This document shows positions 33,194 to 42,447 of a DNA stretch of 64,000 bases, in pieces. A model generated the notes under the pieces. It ran no database searches. It was not told where the DNA came from and saw nothing but the letters and a program-made list of their open reading frames with translations. Source of the stretch: Paraburkholderia domus (GTDB lineage Bacteria; Pseudomonadota; Gammaproteobacteria; Burkholderiales; Burkholderiaceae); contig NZ_CAJNAT010000010.1 of the NCBI RefSeq assembly GCF_905220705.1, positions 165,751 through 229,750 on the forward strand, in the 5' to 3' direction. How positions within the stretch are numbered: position 1 is the first letter of the stretch; every line of letters begins with the position of its first letter. The position numbers and the translations under genes are program-made.

Positions 33194-34003
33194 TCACTGC
33201 ATAGCCGCGTAATACTTCGCCACGCTATCAATCTCCGCCGAAGTCATCTGCCTTGCCACGTTCCGCATCTGCTCATTGATATCGTTATGCCGCGCACCGG
33301 AAGCAAACGCCCGCATCTGCGCAGCGAGATAAACAGAAGACTGCCCACCAAGCCAGGGCGCCGCCCCCTTACGATCCAACTGCCCATGACAAGCCGCACA
33401 AGGCGCGATATTCCGCTGCGGATCGCCCTGCATCGCAAGCTTCACAGCATTGGCATCCGGCCCCACGCCAGAAGGCAAAACCTCGGCAGCGGGCGCCCGA
33501 GACAGGGAAGCATAATAAGCCGCCAGATCATGCAAATCCTGATCGCTGCGAGCCGCGATAATCGGCTGCATCACCGCGTTCTGCCGCACACCGTTCTGAT
33601 AGTCGCGCAACTCTTTATAGACCACGTCGGCATACTGCCCGGCCAACGCGGGCGCCGTCACCTGCACTGTGCCCATCACGCCATGACACATCGAGCAATT
33701 CTGTGTCGCAATCGTCGCGCCGCGGCCAATCGAATCCGCGTCGGCTCGCACCCGCCGCAAAGGCGGCAGAACCACCACTTCGCTCGGCGCCGGGCCGGAG
33801 ATATTGGCGCCGCCGTACCAACTCGACGGCGCGCCCGCAGCGCTGCAAATCGTCGCCCATAAGCCACGCTCGCTAAATCCGCTATTGGCTGAAGGCAACC
33901 AGATGAAGCCGATCAGTATCGACACGACGGCAATCGCAATCGTGCCGCCCAGGCTCACCGTGAACCACGGGTTGCGCAAGCTGAAGACGCGTTCCTGACT
34001 CAT
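33194..34003 (-). CDS. Membrane-anchored dihaem cytochrome c
   Basis: The 269-residue protein has an N-terminal membrane anchor at about residues 14-36 and two haem-binding motifs, CSMCH and CAACH, each followed by a Met ligand region, giving two class I cytochrome c domains. It probably donates electrons to the adjacent oxidase. ATG 34003 overlaps the end of subunit I by four bases; a start at 34114 lies inside that gene and is unlikely. It is the last gene of the oxidase operon and is followed by a terminator. Confidence 0.88.
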   Translation of the reverse strand: MSQERVFSLRNPWFTVSLGGTIAIAVVSILIGFIWLPSANSGFSERGLWATICSAAGAPSSWYGGANISGPAPSEVVVLPPLRRVRADADSIGRGATIATQNCSMCHGVMGTVQVTAPALAGQYADVVYKELRDYQNGVRQNAVMQPIIAARSDQDLHDLAAYYASLSRAPAAEVLPSGVGPDANAVKLAMQGDPQRNIAPCAACHGQLDRKGAAPWLGGQSSVYLAAQMRAFASGARHNDINEQMRNVARQMTSAEIDSVAKYYAAMQ

Positions 34004-35625
34004 CGCTGCGCTCCGACGACAACTGCCGGCACCGACGTCTGCGGCAATCTGAGCAACTGAACGATCGGCACACTGTAGTTGACAACCGTCAGCCCGATCA
34101 TCAACGCCACCCACAAGCCGAAACTATTGAGCGCGGCCGGCACGTGCTCCACCGGCTGCACCGCGCTCGCGAAGCGGAAACTCTGCTGCTGCACCTGCGG
34201 CCCGAATTGCGACTTCGCGAGGATATAAATGAACAGCACGCCAGACACCACCAGGATCAGTCCGCCCACCGCCGACATGCCCACCCAGAACGCCTGCGAT
34301 TCCATCCCCGGCATGTTGTAGTCGTAATACGCCATGCGGCGCGGCGCGCCGAGCAAGCCGACGTAATGCCACGGCAGCGTCGTCACCATCATGCCGATGA
34401 ACCACAGCCACAATTGCGTCCGTACCAGCTTCGCCGACGCGATCGCGCGGCCGGTCAGTTGCGGCCACAGTTCGTACGCGATCGCGAAGTACATGATGAC
34501 GATCGCGCCGCCGAAAATCAGATGGAAGTGTCCGGTCACCCACTGCGTGTTGTGCACCGTCGAGTTCAACTGGTAGCTCATGTTGATCAGGCCGCCGGCA
34601 CCGCCGAGGCCCAGCATCACGAACGAAAACGCGATCACCAGCATCATGGGGTTTTGCCACGGCAGCGCAGTCAACCAGCCGAATGCGCCCTTGCCACCGC
34701 GCAGCCTGCCAGCGATTTCCACCGACGCGCAGATGGTGAACACCGTAAGCAACGTCGGCACCGACACCATGCCGGTGAACACCGCATGCAGGAACTTGAA
34801 GCCCGAGCCGACCTGCGGATCGGCGAACAGGTGGTGAATGCCGATCGGCATCGCGAATACCAGGAACAAAATGAACGACACGCGCGCCATCGAATCGCTA
34901 TAGAGCCGTCCGCCGATCGCGCGCGGCACCAGCGTGTAGTACGCGATGTAAGCGGGTATCAGCCAGAAATAGACGATCGCATGCAGCGTCCACGAAAACA
35001 GGATGCGTGATAGACCCGCGTCGATCGTGTTCGTTAAACCGAAAGCAACCGGCAAGATCTGGAACAGGATTTCGAGTGCCGCACCGATCGCAGTCCACGC
35101 CCACAGATACGCGCCCGCCACGTTGGCGAACATCGCGAGCGGGATGGGCTTGCCGGGATTGGCGCGCTTCCAGACTCGCAGATTCACGTGCATCAGCGCA
35201 ACCCAGATCCATGAGCCGACGACCACCAGCACCACACCGAGGTAATAGAACGGACTGCCGATCATCGGCGGATAGAAGGTGTAGAGCACCGAGGCCTTGC
35301 CGAGCGCGACCGGGACCATCGCCATCACGGCGCCGACGGCCAGCATGAAGAACGCGGCCCATGCCCATTTGAGACCGACGAGCCGCTGCGCGAGCGCGAG
35401 TTCGACAATCGCATAGCCGAAGCCCATCGATACCAGGGTGGGCAGCACGTATGCCATCACCGAACCATGCGCGGTCACCGATCGATAGTAGAGCTCGGGG
35501 TCGCCGATCCACGGCACCAGCGGGCTGCGTACCAGCATCTGCCAGGCACCGAGCAGCAGTGCGATCAGAAACGCGATGAAGGCGAGCCAGAAATGCGCGA
35601 GAACGAGTCGCTTAGCGTGAAACAC
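34000..35625 (-). CDS. Haem-copper oxidase subunit I, B-type (ba3-like)
   Basis: The 541-residue protein has about 13-15 membrane helices. Copper-B ligands are recognisable as LHAIVYFW (His with the Tyr four residues on, as in the cross-linked His-Tyr pair) and the IHHLFADP pair. The haem ligands occur in TGHFHLIF. The HHLFADP region and the lack of A-type D-channel motifs place it with B-type ba3 oxidases, which reduce oxygen to water and pump protons with high oxygen affinity. It overlaps subunit II by 14 nt and the cytochrome c by 4 nt. Confidence 0.92.
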   Translation of the reverse strand: MFHAKRLVLAHFWLAFIAFLIALLLGAWQMLVRSPLVPWIGDPELYYRSVTAHGSVMAYVLPTLVSMGFGYAIVELALAQRLVGLKWAWAAFFMLAVGAVMAMVPVALGKASVLYTFYPPMIGSPFYYLGVVLVVVGSWIWVALMHVNLRVWKRANPGKPIPLAMFANVAGAYLWAWTAIGAALEILFQILPVAFGLTNTIDAGLSRILFSWTLHAIVYFWLIPAYIAYYTLVPRAIGGRLYSDSMARVSFILFLVFAMPIGIHHLFADPQVGSGFKFLHAVFTGMVSVPTLLTVFTICASVEIAGRLRGGKGAFGWLTALPWQNPMMLVIAFSFVMLGLGGAGGLINMSYQLNSTVHNTQWVTGHFHLIFGGAIVIMYFAIAYELWPQLTGRAIASAKLVRTQLWLWFIGMMVTTLPWHYVGLLGAPRRMAYYDYNMPGMESQAFWVGMSAVGGLILVVSGVLFIYILAKSQFGPQVQQQSFRFASAVQPVEHVPAALNSFGLWVALMIGLTVVNYSVPIVQLLRLPQTSVPAVVVGAQR

Positions 35626-36184
35626 AGCTGAGTCTCCGTGATTGTCGGGCTTGCTCGAAGAACGTGGCCTTGTCGACTACCTTGACGTGCGCCCACATGG
35701 TCTGGTGGCCGAAGCCGCAGAACTCGTGACACGGCATGGTGTGATCGGCGGCTTTGTCGAAGCGTGTGTTCAGCGTGGAGACATAGCCGGGCACGACCAT
35801 CGTGTTGATGTTGGTATCGGTGACGAGCAGGCCGTGAACGACATCGGCACTGGTAGTGCGGATCGTGATCGGCGTGTCGGCGGGCACCAGCAGACATTGC
35901 GGTGTGAACGAATACTGCTGCGCGATGAAACGCACGACCACCGAGCCATCTGGCTCGACCGCGCTGCCGAGGTTGTCTTCGACGAACTCACCGGACAGTT
36001 GCAGGCGCGAAGGATCGATCGTCTCGACCCGCGACGGCGGCATCATCGCCCAATGGAGGCCCGAGAACACGATGACGGCGAGCATTAGAACGATCAGCGC
36101 CGAGGCGAAAACCGCCCAGCGGCGTTCCGCGCGTAAGGCGACTTCGTGGCCGCTGCCCGGTTGGTGATTGGAATCAGTCGACAT
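35612..36184 (-). CDS. Haem-copper oxidase subunit II with CuA site
   Basis: The 190-residue protein has one membrane helix (about residues 25-47) and a cupredoxin domain. The CuA ligands are the His in DVVHGLL and the set CHEFCGFGHQTM (Cys, Cys, His, Met). It receives electrons from cytochrome c and passes them to subunit I. Its start lies two bases after the stop codon of the 58-residue gene upstream, and its end overlaps subunit I, so all three are translated in concert. The last ten residues after KATFFEQA are unusually basic. Confidence 0.92.
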   Translation of the reverse strand: MSTDSNHQPGSGHEVALRAERRWAVFASALIVLMLAVIVFSGLHWAMMPPSRVETIDPSRLQLSGEFVEDNLGSAVEPDGSVVVRFIAQQYSFTPQCLLVPADTPITIRTTSADVVHGLLVTDTNINTMVVPGYVSTLNTRFDKAADHTMPCHEFCGFGHQTMWAHVKVVDKATFFEQARQSRRLSCVSR

Positions 36185-36186
36185 AG

Positions 36187-36363
36187 TCAGTGGATGACGC
36201 CGCGCGGCAGAAAGACAAGAAAGTAGAAGCCGAACCAGATCGCCATGACGATCAGCGTGGCCACACCGGCCACGGCGATTGCGCCATGCGGGCCGGCCGC
36301 GACGACGCGTTCCACTTCCTCATCCGTAGGTGGGGCCGCGCTGTGGGTATCGTTCGCTTCCAT
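36187..36363 (-). CDS. Small oxidase subunit (subunit IIa-like), 58 residues
   Basis: This short gene runs from ATG 36363 to TGA at 36187. The product starts MEANDTHSAAPPTDEEVE and has one C-terminal membrane helix (about residues 29-52, containing VAGVATLIVMAIWFGFYFL), then PRGVIH. Position directly before subunit II and the single helix fit the subunit IIa/CbaD-like peptides of ba3-type oxidases, thought to replace the first helix of a normal subunit II. TGGAGA-type purines precede it. It is short enough to be missed by automatic annotation. Confidence 0.8.
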   Translation of the reverse strand: MEANDTHSAAPPTDEEVERVVAAGPHGAIAVAGVATLIVMAIWFGFYFLVFLPRGVIH

Positions 36364-36393
36364 CTGGAGATTCTCCGGTGCAGCGGTTCAGGT

Positions 36394-37776
36394 TCAGTGC
36401 AGCGGCGCCTTGCGCAACTCGTTGACCTCGCGGGACGTCACCGGCTGGCCGTGGTTGCCCCACGCGGTTCGGATATAAGTGACGACGGCGGCGGCATCGG
36501 TGTCGTTCAGTTCCTGACCGAAGGGCGGCATGCCATACGGTTCGGGATTGCGCGTTGTGCCGGGCGGAAAACCACCGTTGAGCACGATGCGGATCGGGTT
36601 GACCGCCGAGTCCATTTCGATCGACTGGTTACGTGCGAGCGGCGGGTAGTGCTGCAACTGGCCCTCGCCGTTCGCCCCGTGGCATAGCGCGCACTTGTCG
36701 GCGTAGATCTTTTCGCCGAGTGCGAACACGTTGGTGTTGGTCGGCGCGGACGGCCCCGATTTGCGGCCGCTCTTGTCCGGTAGAGTCTTGAGATAGACCG
36801 CCATCGCCTTGACGTCTTCTTCTGTCATGTACTGAAGGCTGTGATAGGTGACTTCGCCCATCGGCCCGTACACGGCGCCACGATCGGAAATGCCCGCCTG
36901 CAGCAGGTCGACGATGTCTTTGATGCTCCAGTCGCCGAGACCGCCGTCCTTATCGGACGTGAGCGACGGCGCATACCAGTTCTGCACCGGAATCAGACCG
37001 CCGGCGAACTGCTCGCTTTGCGACGAGCCACCGAGCATGTTGATCTTGGTGTGGCACATCGTGCAGTGCCCGAGCCCGTCGACCAGATATGCGCCGCGAT
37101 TCCACTCGACCGACTTGGTCGGGTCCGGCTGGAACTCGCCCTCACGGAAATAAAGTGTGCGCCAGCCATACAGCAGCTTGCGCTGGTTGAACGGGAAGCG
37201 CAGCGTGTGCTTGTGGTTTGGCTCGCGTACCGGTGTCACCGACTTCAGATAAGCGAAGATCGCGTTCGAATCTTCACGAGTGACCTTGGTGTATTGGGCG
37301 ATCGGCATCGCGGGGTAGAGCAACGTGCCGTCCGGCGTGCGGCCGGTGCGCATCATTTTGAAGAACGCGTCCTCACTCCATGTACCAATGCCGTACTGCG
37401 CGTCCGGCGTGATGTTCGGCGAATACAGCGTGCCGAACGGCGTTTCCATTGCGAGGCCGCCAGCGAACAGTTTGCCGCGCGGCGCTGTGTGGCAGGCGAC
37501 GCAGTCGCCGGCGCGCGCCAGATACTCGCCACGTTTGACGATGTCGGGGCGGGTGTCGGCTTTGTCGCCAGTGGTTGTCGCAGTCGTGGCGGCAGGCACG
37601 GCTTCGGCGGCGCGTGCTTCAGCAATTAGCAACGTATGCGGCGCGCCGGGAAACGCGGCGCTGCCGGCGACGATCAAGCCGGCGATCAGCAAGCCGGATA
37701 CGAGCGACACAACGGTGCAACGGCGCTTGGTCATGGCATACGAAACAGGGCGAATCGATCGAAGGGTCGGCCTCAT
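36394..37776 (-). CDS. Trihaem cytochrome c (alcohol/gluconate dehydrogenase cytochrome-subunit type)
   Basis: The 460-residue protein has an N-terminal helix (VVSLVSGLLIAGLIVAGSAAF) acting as signal or anchor and three CxxCH motifs: CVACH, CTMCH and CALCH. This is the layout of the cytochrome subunit of membrane alcohol and gluconate dehydrogenases. No dehydrogenase subunit is nearby, so it more likely relays electrons to the ba3-type oxidase. ATG 37776 overlaps the stop of the upstream cytochrome gene by four bases and has GGGAG nine bases before it, which decides the start. Confidence 0.9.
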   Translation of the reverse strand: MRPTLRSIRPVSYAMTKRRCTVVSLVSGLLIAGLIVAGSAAFPGAPHTLLIAEARAAEAVPAATTATTTGDKADTRPDIVKRGEYLARAGDCVACHTAPRGKLFAGGLAMETPFGTLYSPNITPDAQYGIGTWSEDAFFKMMRTGRTPDGTLLYPAMPIAQYTKVTREDSNAIFAYLKSVTPVREPNHKHTLRFPFNQRKLLYGWRTLYFREGEFQPDPTKSVEWNRGAYLVDGLGHCTMCHTKINMLGGSSQSEQFAGGLIPVQNWYAPSLTSDKDGGLGDWSIKDIVDLLQAGISDRGAVYGPMGEVTYHSLQYMTEEDVKAMAVYLKTLPDKSGRKSGPSAPTNTNVFALGEKIYADKCALCHGANGEGQLQHYPPLARNQSIEMDSAVNPIRIVLNGGFPPGTTRNPEPYGMPPFGQELNDTDAAAVVTYIRTAWGNHGQPVTSREVNELRKAPLH

Positions 37777-38489
37777 TGCGGTTGGCTCCCGCATGCGAGC
37801 GGCAGCCGCTCAGCGGACGCCGGCGCGGGCCGCGGATCGGCGGGGCGCGGCTGCCGCGCGAGCCAGCTCGATACCGCAGTGATGTCCTTGTCGGTCAGCT
37901 TGACGGCGATCGAATGCATACAGTCCGGCGCAAGCGCGTGACGGGTGCCAGAGCGCCACGTGCCCATCTGTCCGGCGATGTAGCTCGCATGCAGGCCGAG
38001 CAGGCCCGGGATGCCAGGTTGCGTCCCCGTCATGCGTGCTCCATGACACGCGATGCACGCCGGGATCTTGCGCGCCGGGTCGCCTTGGGTGACGAGCCGT
38101 TGTCCGGCTGCGAGCACCGCCGGTGCGACGGCGGTGTGATCGGCATTGGGGTAGGGCGGTTGCAGGTCGGCAAAGTACTGGCTGATCTTGCGCAGATAGT
38201 CGTCGGGTAGAAAGGCGAGCAGATATCCCATCGGCGGATAGGTGCGGCCACCGTCACGGAACGCGGTCAGCTGATTGAACAGATAGTCGGCCGGTTTGCC
38301 GGCGATACGCGGGAAGTAATCGTTGTTCAGGCCTTGGCCTTGCACGCCATGACACGAGGTGCAAGCGCGCACGCGCTCGTCCATAGCCGAGGGCATCGCG
38401 GCTGGCGCGTCAGTGGCTGCGAACGCCGCGCCACGCCACATGACGTAAAACACCAACAGGATCGAAAATCCGATAGTTCTACGATGCAC
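37773..38489 (-). CDS. Periplasmic dihaem cytochrome c (c4-like)
   Basis: The 238-residue protein starts at GTG 38489 (VHRRTIGFSILLVFYV), with GAGG upstream, and has a signal peptide ending around AFA. Two haem motifs, CTSCH and CIACH, lie in two similar domains with KPADYLFNQLTAFRDG and LGLHASYIAGQMGTWRSG segments, typical of cytochrome c4 and related two-domain cytochromes. It is the first gene of the oxidase cluster and coupled to the trihaem cytochrome. A longer ATG frame from 38588 lacks a signal-peptide start. Confidence 0.87.
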   Translation of the reverse strand: MHRRTIGFSILLVFYVMWRGAAFAATDAPAAMPSAMDERVRACTSCHGVQGQGLNNDYFPRIAGKPADYLFNQLTAFRDGGRTYPPMGYLLAFLPDDYLRKISQYFADLQPPYPNADHTAVAPAVLAAGQRLVTQGDPARKIPACIACHGARMTGTQPGIPGLLGLHASYIAGQMGTWRSGTRHALAPDCMHSIAVKLTDKDITAVSSWLARQPRPADPRPAPASAERLPLACGSQPQ

Positions 38490-38977
38490 GCCAGGCCTCG
38501 TCGGGGGAACGGTTGTTTTCGCTATTAATTTCTTACGCGCTTGCTCACGAACATGGATTCGATGAACGATGCATGACAAGCCTGCCAATTTTTCTTTTAT
38601 AACGACTGCATGAACAGCAAATCGAAGCTGACTTATTAAGGAGGCGCAGTGCTGAATCGATACGACGATGCAATTGCTTTATAAAACGGTGATCTGCCTG
38701 AGTGTGCCAGTGGGTGGCGGCTTTCGGGCTGCGGTAATAACGCTTGATGCGTCCGGCAGATGGTTAGCAGGTTGCAGGAATTTATCCAGTGCGTCAATAA
38801 AAACTGACAGGCCAATCGGCAGCGCACGTGAACAGCATAGGTGCCGCATCGAGCACCTTCAATATTTATTCTGGGCCTGGTTTGAGCGCGGGCGGCATCG
38901 TCGAGCTTGATCGACGCGCTGCGCTACGTTTCTGCCGAGATTCATCAGTCGCCGTACGCGCATCGATGCCGCGCACG
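38490..38977. other. intergenic region upstream of the oxidase cluster
   Basis: These 488 nt should hold the oxidase promoter. I looked for an FNR/ANR palindrome (TTGAT-N4-ATCAA) and found none. A GGAGGCGCA ribosome-site-like sequence at about 38639 precedes only an 11-codon frame. No RNA gene or repeat was recognised. Confidence 0.5.
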
Positions 38978-39865
38978 TCAACTAAAGAGGCGCATCAACG
39001 CCGTGCGTGCATTGCTGACGCGTTCGCTTTCGCCGATTCGCCCCGGCAAGAGATGAAACTCGACGGCAGGCAGTGCGGGCAACCCGACACTCGGCGGACA
39101 GGCCACCACGCCCCCACCGATCGACGATTCGTTCAGGCAGGAAATGCCCAGCCCGGCCTTCAACGCCAGTTGCAGGCCGGCCACGCCGGACGCCGAATGC
39201 GACACCAGATACGGCACCTTGTGCTCGTCGAGAAGCTTCACGACAAAGCGCTGCAACTGGCAGCTCGACGGCAGCAATACCAGCGGATAAGGCGTGGCCG
39301 GTCGCGGACTGGCATCAGCCGAGCTGACCCACAGTAGTTTCTCCCGCCTCACCACCGTGCTTTGCGCGTCGACGCGCCGGCTATTGGACCTGGTGTTCCC
39401 GGTAACGAGTCGCAATGAGAGGCCGATATCGAACGATGCATCGTCGTCGGCGCTGCTGTCGATCACGGCACTAGGCAGCACGGTGACGTGCAGTTTCAGG
39501 CGCGGGTGCTGTTCCGAAAACGTCTTGAGAATGCGCGCGATGTCGAGTGGACGATAGTAGTCGGTGATGGCGATGCGCAGTTCGCCGTCGAGCGAGCGGC
39601 CGTGCAGGTCTTCGAACGCCGCCTCGCTCATGGCGATGATGCGCCGCGCGTGATCGAGCAGGCGGCTGCCGGCCGGCGTGGCCGTCACACCCTGCTTGCT
39701 GCGCACGAACAGCGGCTGGCCGGCGCGCTCCTCGAGTTTCTTCAGCTGCTCGCTCACCGACGACTGCGACAGGAACACACGCTCTGCACCCGCCGAGACG
39801 CTGCCCGATTCGGCGACGGCGACGAAGGTGCGCAACTGTGTCAGGTCAAATCCGCGTTGGCTCAT
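38978..39865 (-). CDS. LysR family transcriptional regulator
   Basis: The 295-residue regulator has the N-terminal winged helix (FDLTQLRTFVAVAESGS, then LSQSSVSEQLKKLEERAG) and a substrate-binding-type effector domain. ATG 39865 (MSQRGFDL) is chosen over an ORF start at 39946. It is divergent from an MFS gene across 98 nt and most likely controls it. Between them TTCC-GAT-GGAA at about 39883-39893 is a short palindrome of the T-N11-A kind used by LysR proteins, but that match is weak. The effector is unknown. Confidence 0.9.
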   Translation of the reverse strand: MSQRGFDLTQLRTFVAVAESGSVSAGAERVFLSQSSVSEQLKKLEERAGQPLFVRSKQGVTATPAGSRLLDHARRIIAMSEAAFEDLHGRSLDGELRIAITDYYRPLDIARILKTFSEQHPRLKLHVTVLPSAVIDSSADDDASFDIGLSLRLVTGNTRSNSRRVDAQSTVVRREKLLWVSSADASPRPATPYPLVLLPSSCQLQRFVVKLLDEHKVPYLVSHSASGVAGLQLALKAGLGISCLNESSIGGGVVACPPSVGLPALPAVEFHLLPGRIGESERVSNARTALMRLFS

Positions 39866-39963
39866 GATTCGTAATTTCCGATGGAAGTCATCTGAATTTC
39901 CAGCTTTTCCGATGATTAACCCAGCCGTAGCATACCTCCAATTCATTCATTGCAGAGGTTGTC

Positions 39964-41280
39964 ATGGGAAACGAATCGATTGCTGCCGTACGGGTTTCGG
40001 GTACACGTGCAGCAAGTCATCGATGGAAGGTGCTGGGCGTCGGCTTTGCGGCGAACGCAAGTTTTTCGGCCGCTTTCTCTGGGATTCCGACCACGGCCGT
40101 GTTTTTACGTTCGGGCTACCACCTCGGTAACGAAGGGCTGGGGCTGGTGCTCGGCATGCTCGGTTTGGGCATTGCGGTCAGCGAGTTGCCATGGGGCCTC
40201 CTGACCGACCGCTGGGGCGACCGGCGCGTGCTGCTGCTCGGACTTCTATCGACTGCCGCGGCGCTAGCCGGGCTGGCATTGTTCGTAGTGCCGTCCGGAG
40301 TGCATGTGCCGGGCGTGGCGACGCTCGCGCTCGGCCTGCTGCTTGTCGGCCTGCTCGGCGGCAGCGTCAACGGGTCGAGTGGCCGCGCGGTGATGGCCTG
40401 GTTTCGCGAAGGTGAGCGAGGCCTCGCGATGAGTATTCGGCAGACCGCGGTGCCGGCGGGCGGTGGCCTGGGGGCGCTGATCTTGCCGGTACTCGCTTCG
40501 AGATTCGGGTTCGCCAGCGCGTACACCGCGCTGGCGTTTGCCTGCGCGATTACCGCGGTGTTCGCATGGTGCTGGCTGCATGAACCTCGGCATGCCGAGG
40601 GGAGTGGTGTGGCCGCGGCTCCTGGCGTGACGGCTGCGGGTGCGGTGCCGGCGAAGGTTTCACCGTTGCGCGATATTGGCATCTGGCGTGTGGCGCTCGG
40701 CGCCGGCGCATTGTGCGTGCCGCAGCTTGCGGTTGTGACGTTCGGGACCGTCTTCCTCCACGACTTCAGCCGCGCCGGTGTGCTGGCGATCAGTGTGACG
40801 ATGGCGGCTGTGCAAACGGGCGCCGCGATTGCGCGGGTCTGGAGCGGTGCGTGGACCGATCGCCGTGGCAATCGACGCGCTTACATGCGCGCCTGCAGTG
40901 TGCTGACCGCTGTGCTGTTCGCGTCGCTCGCCTTGGTGACGGGTTTGGCCGGCACGCACCACGCGGCGACGACAGCGGTGTTCGCGCTGATGATCGTGCT
41001 GGGCGGCGTAAGCGCGTCCGCGTGGCACGGCGTCGCCTTCACGGAACTCGCGACGCTCGCGGGGACGAGCCGCTCAGGTACCGCACTCGCGATCGGCAAC
41101 ACCTGCGTCTTTCTCACGCTGTTCCTAACGCCGCTCGCGATTCCGCCGTTGTTGTCGGTGGGTTCATGGCCGATGGTGTGGGCAGTAGCCAGCGTGTGTG
41201 CATTGATCGCGCTGCCGGTGTTTCCGCGCGCGGCTTGCGCAGGCAAGCTGGTGGCGGCACGCGCTTGTGATGCCACATGA
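39964..41280 (+). CDS. MFS transporter, divergent from a LysR regulator
   Basis: The 438-residue carrier has 12 predicted helices, with GLLTDRWGDRRVLLL as motif A after helix 2 and WTDRRGNRRAYMR as its second-half counterpart. It falls among small-metabolite/cyanate/nitrate-type MFS proteins, and the substrate cannot be assigned. The first 20 residues are polar and precede helix 1. The divergent LysR gene is the likely regulator. No catabolic gene accompanies it. Confidence 0.87.
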   Translation: MGNESIAAVRVSGTRAASHRWKVLGVGFAANASFSAAFSGIPTTAVFLRSGYHLGNEGLGLVLGMLGLGIAVSELPWGLLTDRWGDRRVLLLGLLSTAAALAGLALFVVPSGVHVPGVATLALGLLLVGLLGGSVNGSSGRAVMAWFREGERGLAMSIRQTAVPAGGGLGALILPVLASRFGFASAYTALAFACAITAVFAWCWLHEPRHAEGSGVAAAPGVTAAGAVPAKVSPLRDIGIWRVALGAGALCVPQLAVVTFGTVFLHDFSRAGVLAISVTMAAVQTGAAIARVWSGAWTDRRGNRRAYMRACSVLTAVLFASLALVTGLAGTHHAATTAVFALMIVLGGVSASAWHGVAFTELATLAGTSRSGTALAIGNTCVFLTLFLTPLAIPPLLSVGSWPMVWAVASVCALIALPVFPRAACAGKLVAARACDAT

Positions 41281-41642
41281 TGGGGCAATCGTGGCCGGCG
41301 GCGTGCTGCTTCCGGTCCTGTTCGTTATTTTCATGCGATGGGAGCGGTGGACGCGCTCTCATCGCTGCATTGCTTTTTTAGCCGGAAATAAACAGCGAGA
41401 AAGAAACTTCCGCGCATTCAATTCGCATAATTGCACATTCCTGCTTTGATAGTTTCACGATGGGCTCTCAAATTATTGGCAGGTTTCGGAACGCTCCGAT
41501 TTTCGCCCGGTTGTAGCGGTGGTTTTATGGCCACCCTTGGCACGTCCTCACACGCCAGGATGCCGTCAAAGAAAGTGCGAAGCAAGTGGGATTTATCCTG
41601 CAAATTCGCCGACTACGCTTACAACAACCGAGAGAAATCATA
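41281..41642. other. intergenic region before the response-regulator genes
   Basis: This 362-nt stretch is lower in GC than its flanks and should contain the promoter of the first response regulator. TGGCAC at about 41537 resembles a sigma-54 -24 box, but no -12 TTGC follows at the right distance. Nothing else was recognised. Confidence 0.5.
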
Positions 41643-42296
41643 GTGAATCTTCGAGTCATTCTGGCGGACGATCATCCTTTCGTTCTGCTTGGCGTTCGGA
41701 CTGCACTAGAAATGCATGCCGGTGTCACCATTGTCGGCGAAGCGGCTACGCCTGATTCTTTGCTCGAACTGTTGCAGAGCACGCCATGCGACGTGCTCGT
41801 CACCGACCTGACGATGCCTGAAGCATCCGGCGCAGTTGGAGACGGCCTGGATCTTGTCAGGCGAATCCGATCTGGCTGGCCATTGTTGCGCATTGTCGTG
41901 ATGACGGCTCTGACGAATACCGCGATCCTGCGTGCCATCGTGTCAGACGGCGTAGTCAGCACGCTCAGCAAAACGGAAGCAATGAACGAGCTCTGGCAGG
42001 CGATCGAGGCGGGCTGTAAGGGAGATGTCTATGTCGGCCATTCCATCGTCGAAGCACTTGCACGGCCCCTGGATGAAGCCTGCGATCTGCCTCCGGTTCT
42101 ACGTTTGTCCCGCAAACAGGCGGAAGTGATAAGAATGTTCGTACGTGGCCAATCGATCTCCGAAATCGCGGCGACACTCGGATGTCATCGTCGAACCGTT
42201 ACCCGTCAAAAACGCGAGGCAATGGCTAAACTCGGTGTCGCCAACGATCCCGGTCTCTTTGCTTATATTCGCGCACATGGAGTTTATGAAAGTTAA
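41643..42296 (+). CDS. BvgA-like response regulator 1 (NarL/FixJ family)
   Basis: The 217-residue protein has a receiver with the acidic pocket ADDHP (about residues 7-11) and phosphoacceptor Asp55 in VTDLTMP. Its LuxR-type helix-turn-helix is SISEIAATLGCHRRTVTRQKREAMAKLG. The DNA-contact helix differs from the two paralogues downstream: CHRRTVTRQKR here replaces RS-KTIS-QK. A GTG start with GAGAGAA upstream fits best. It is the first of three tandem regulators that precede an aquaporin and a BvgS-like kinase. Confidence 0.9.
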   Translation: MNLRVILADDHPFVLLGVRTALEMHAGVTIVGEAATPDSLLELLQSTPCDVLVTDLTMPEASGAVGDGLDLVRRIRSGWPLLRIVVMTALTNTAILRAIVSDGVVSTLSKTEAMNELWQAIEAGCKGDVYVGHSIVEALARPLDEACDLPPVLRLSRKQAEVIRMFVRGQSISEIAATLGCHRRTVTRQKREAMAKLGVANDPGLFAYIRAHGVYES

Positions 42297-42447
42297 ATCG
42301 TATACCTAATCAATTGATCGATCGAACTCATTGAGCTATTTCAGAGCGATCTTATGTTTATCCTCCGAAATATGTTCAATGATCGCGGCAGGGCCAGTTG
42401 TTCCGGAGAGAGCGACAGGGAATCTAGGTAGGGGGGAGAAAAAGACG

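Noticed and set aside
36190..36687. 165-codon plus-strand frame across the oxidase small subunit
   Set aside because: It is antisense to the small-subunit and trihaem cytochrome genes and has no protein-like features.
38490..38977. FNR/ANR box upstream of the oxidase cluster
   Set aside because: No TTGAT-N4-ATCAA or near match was found.
41530..41560. Sigma-54 promoter upstream of response regulator 1 (TGGCACG)
   Set aside because: The -12 TTGC element is missing at the required spacing. The same applies to a TGGCACG near 43193.
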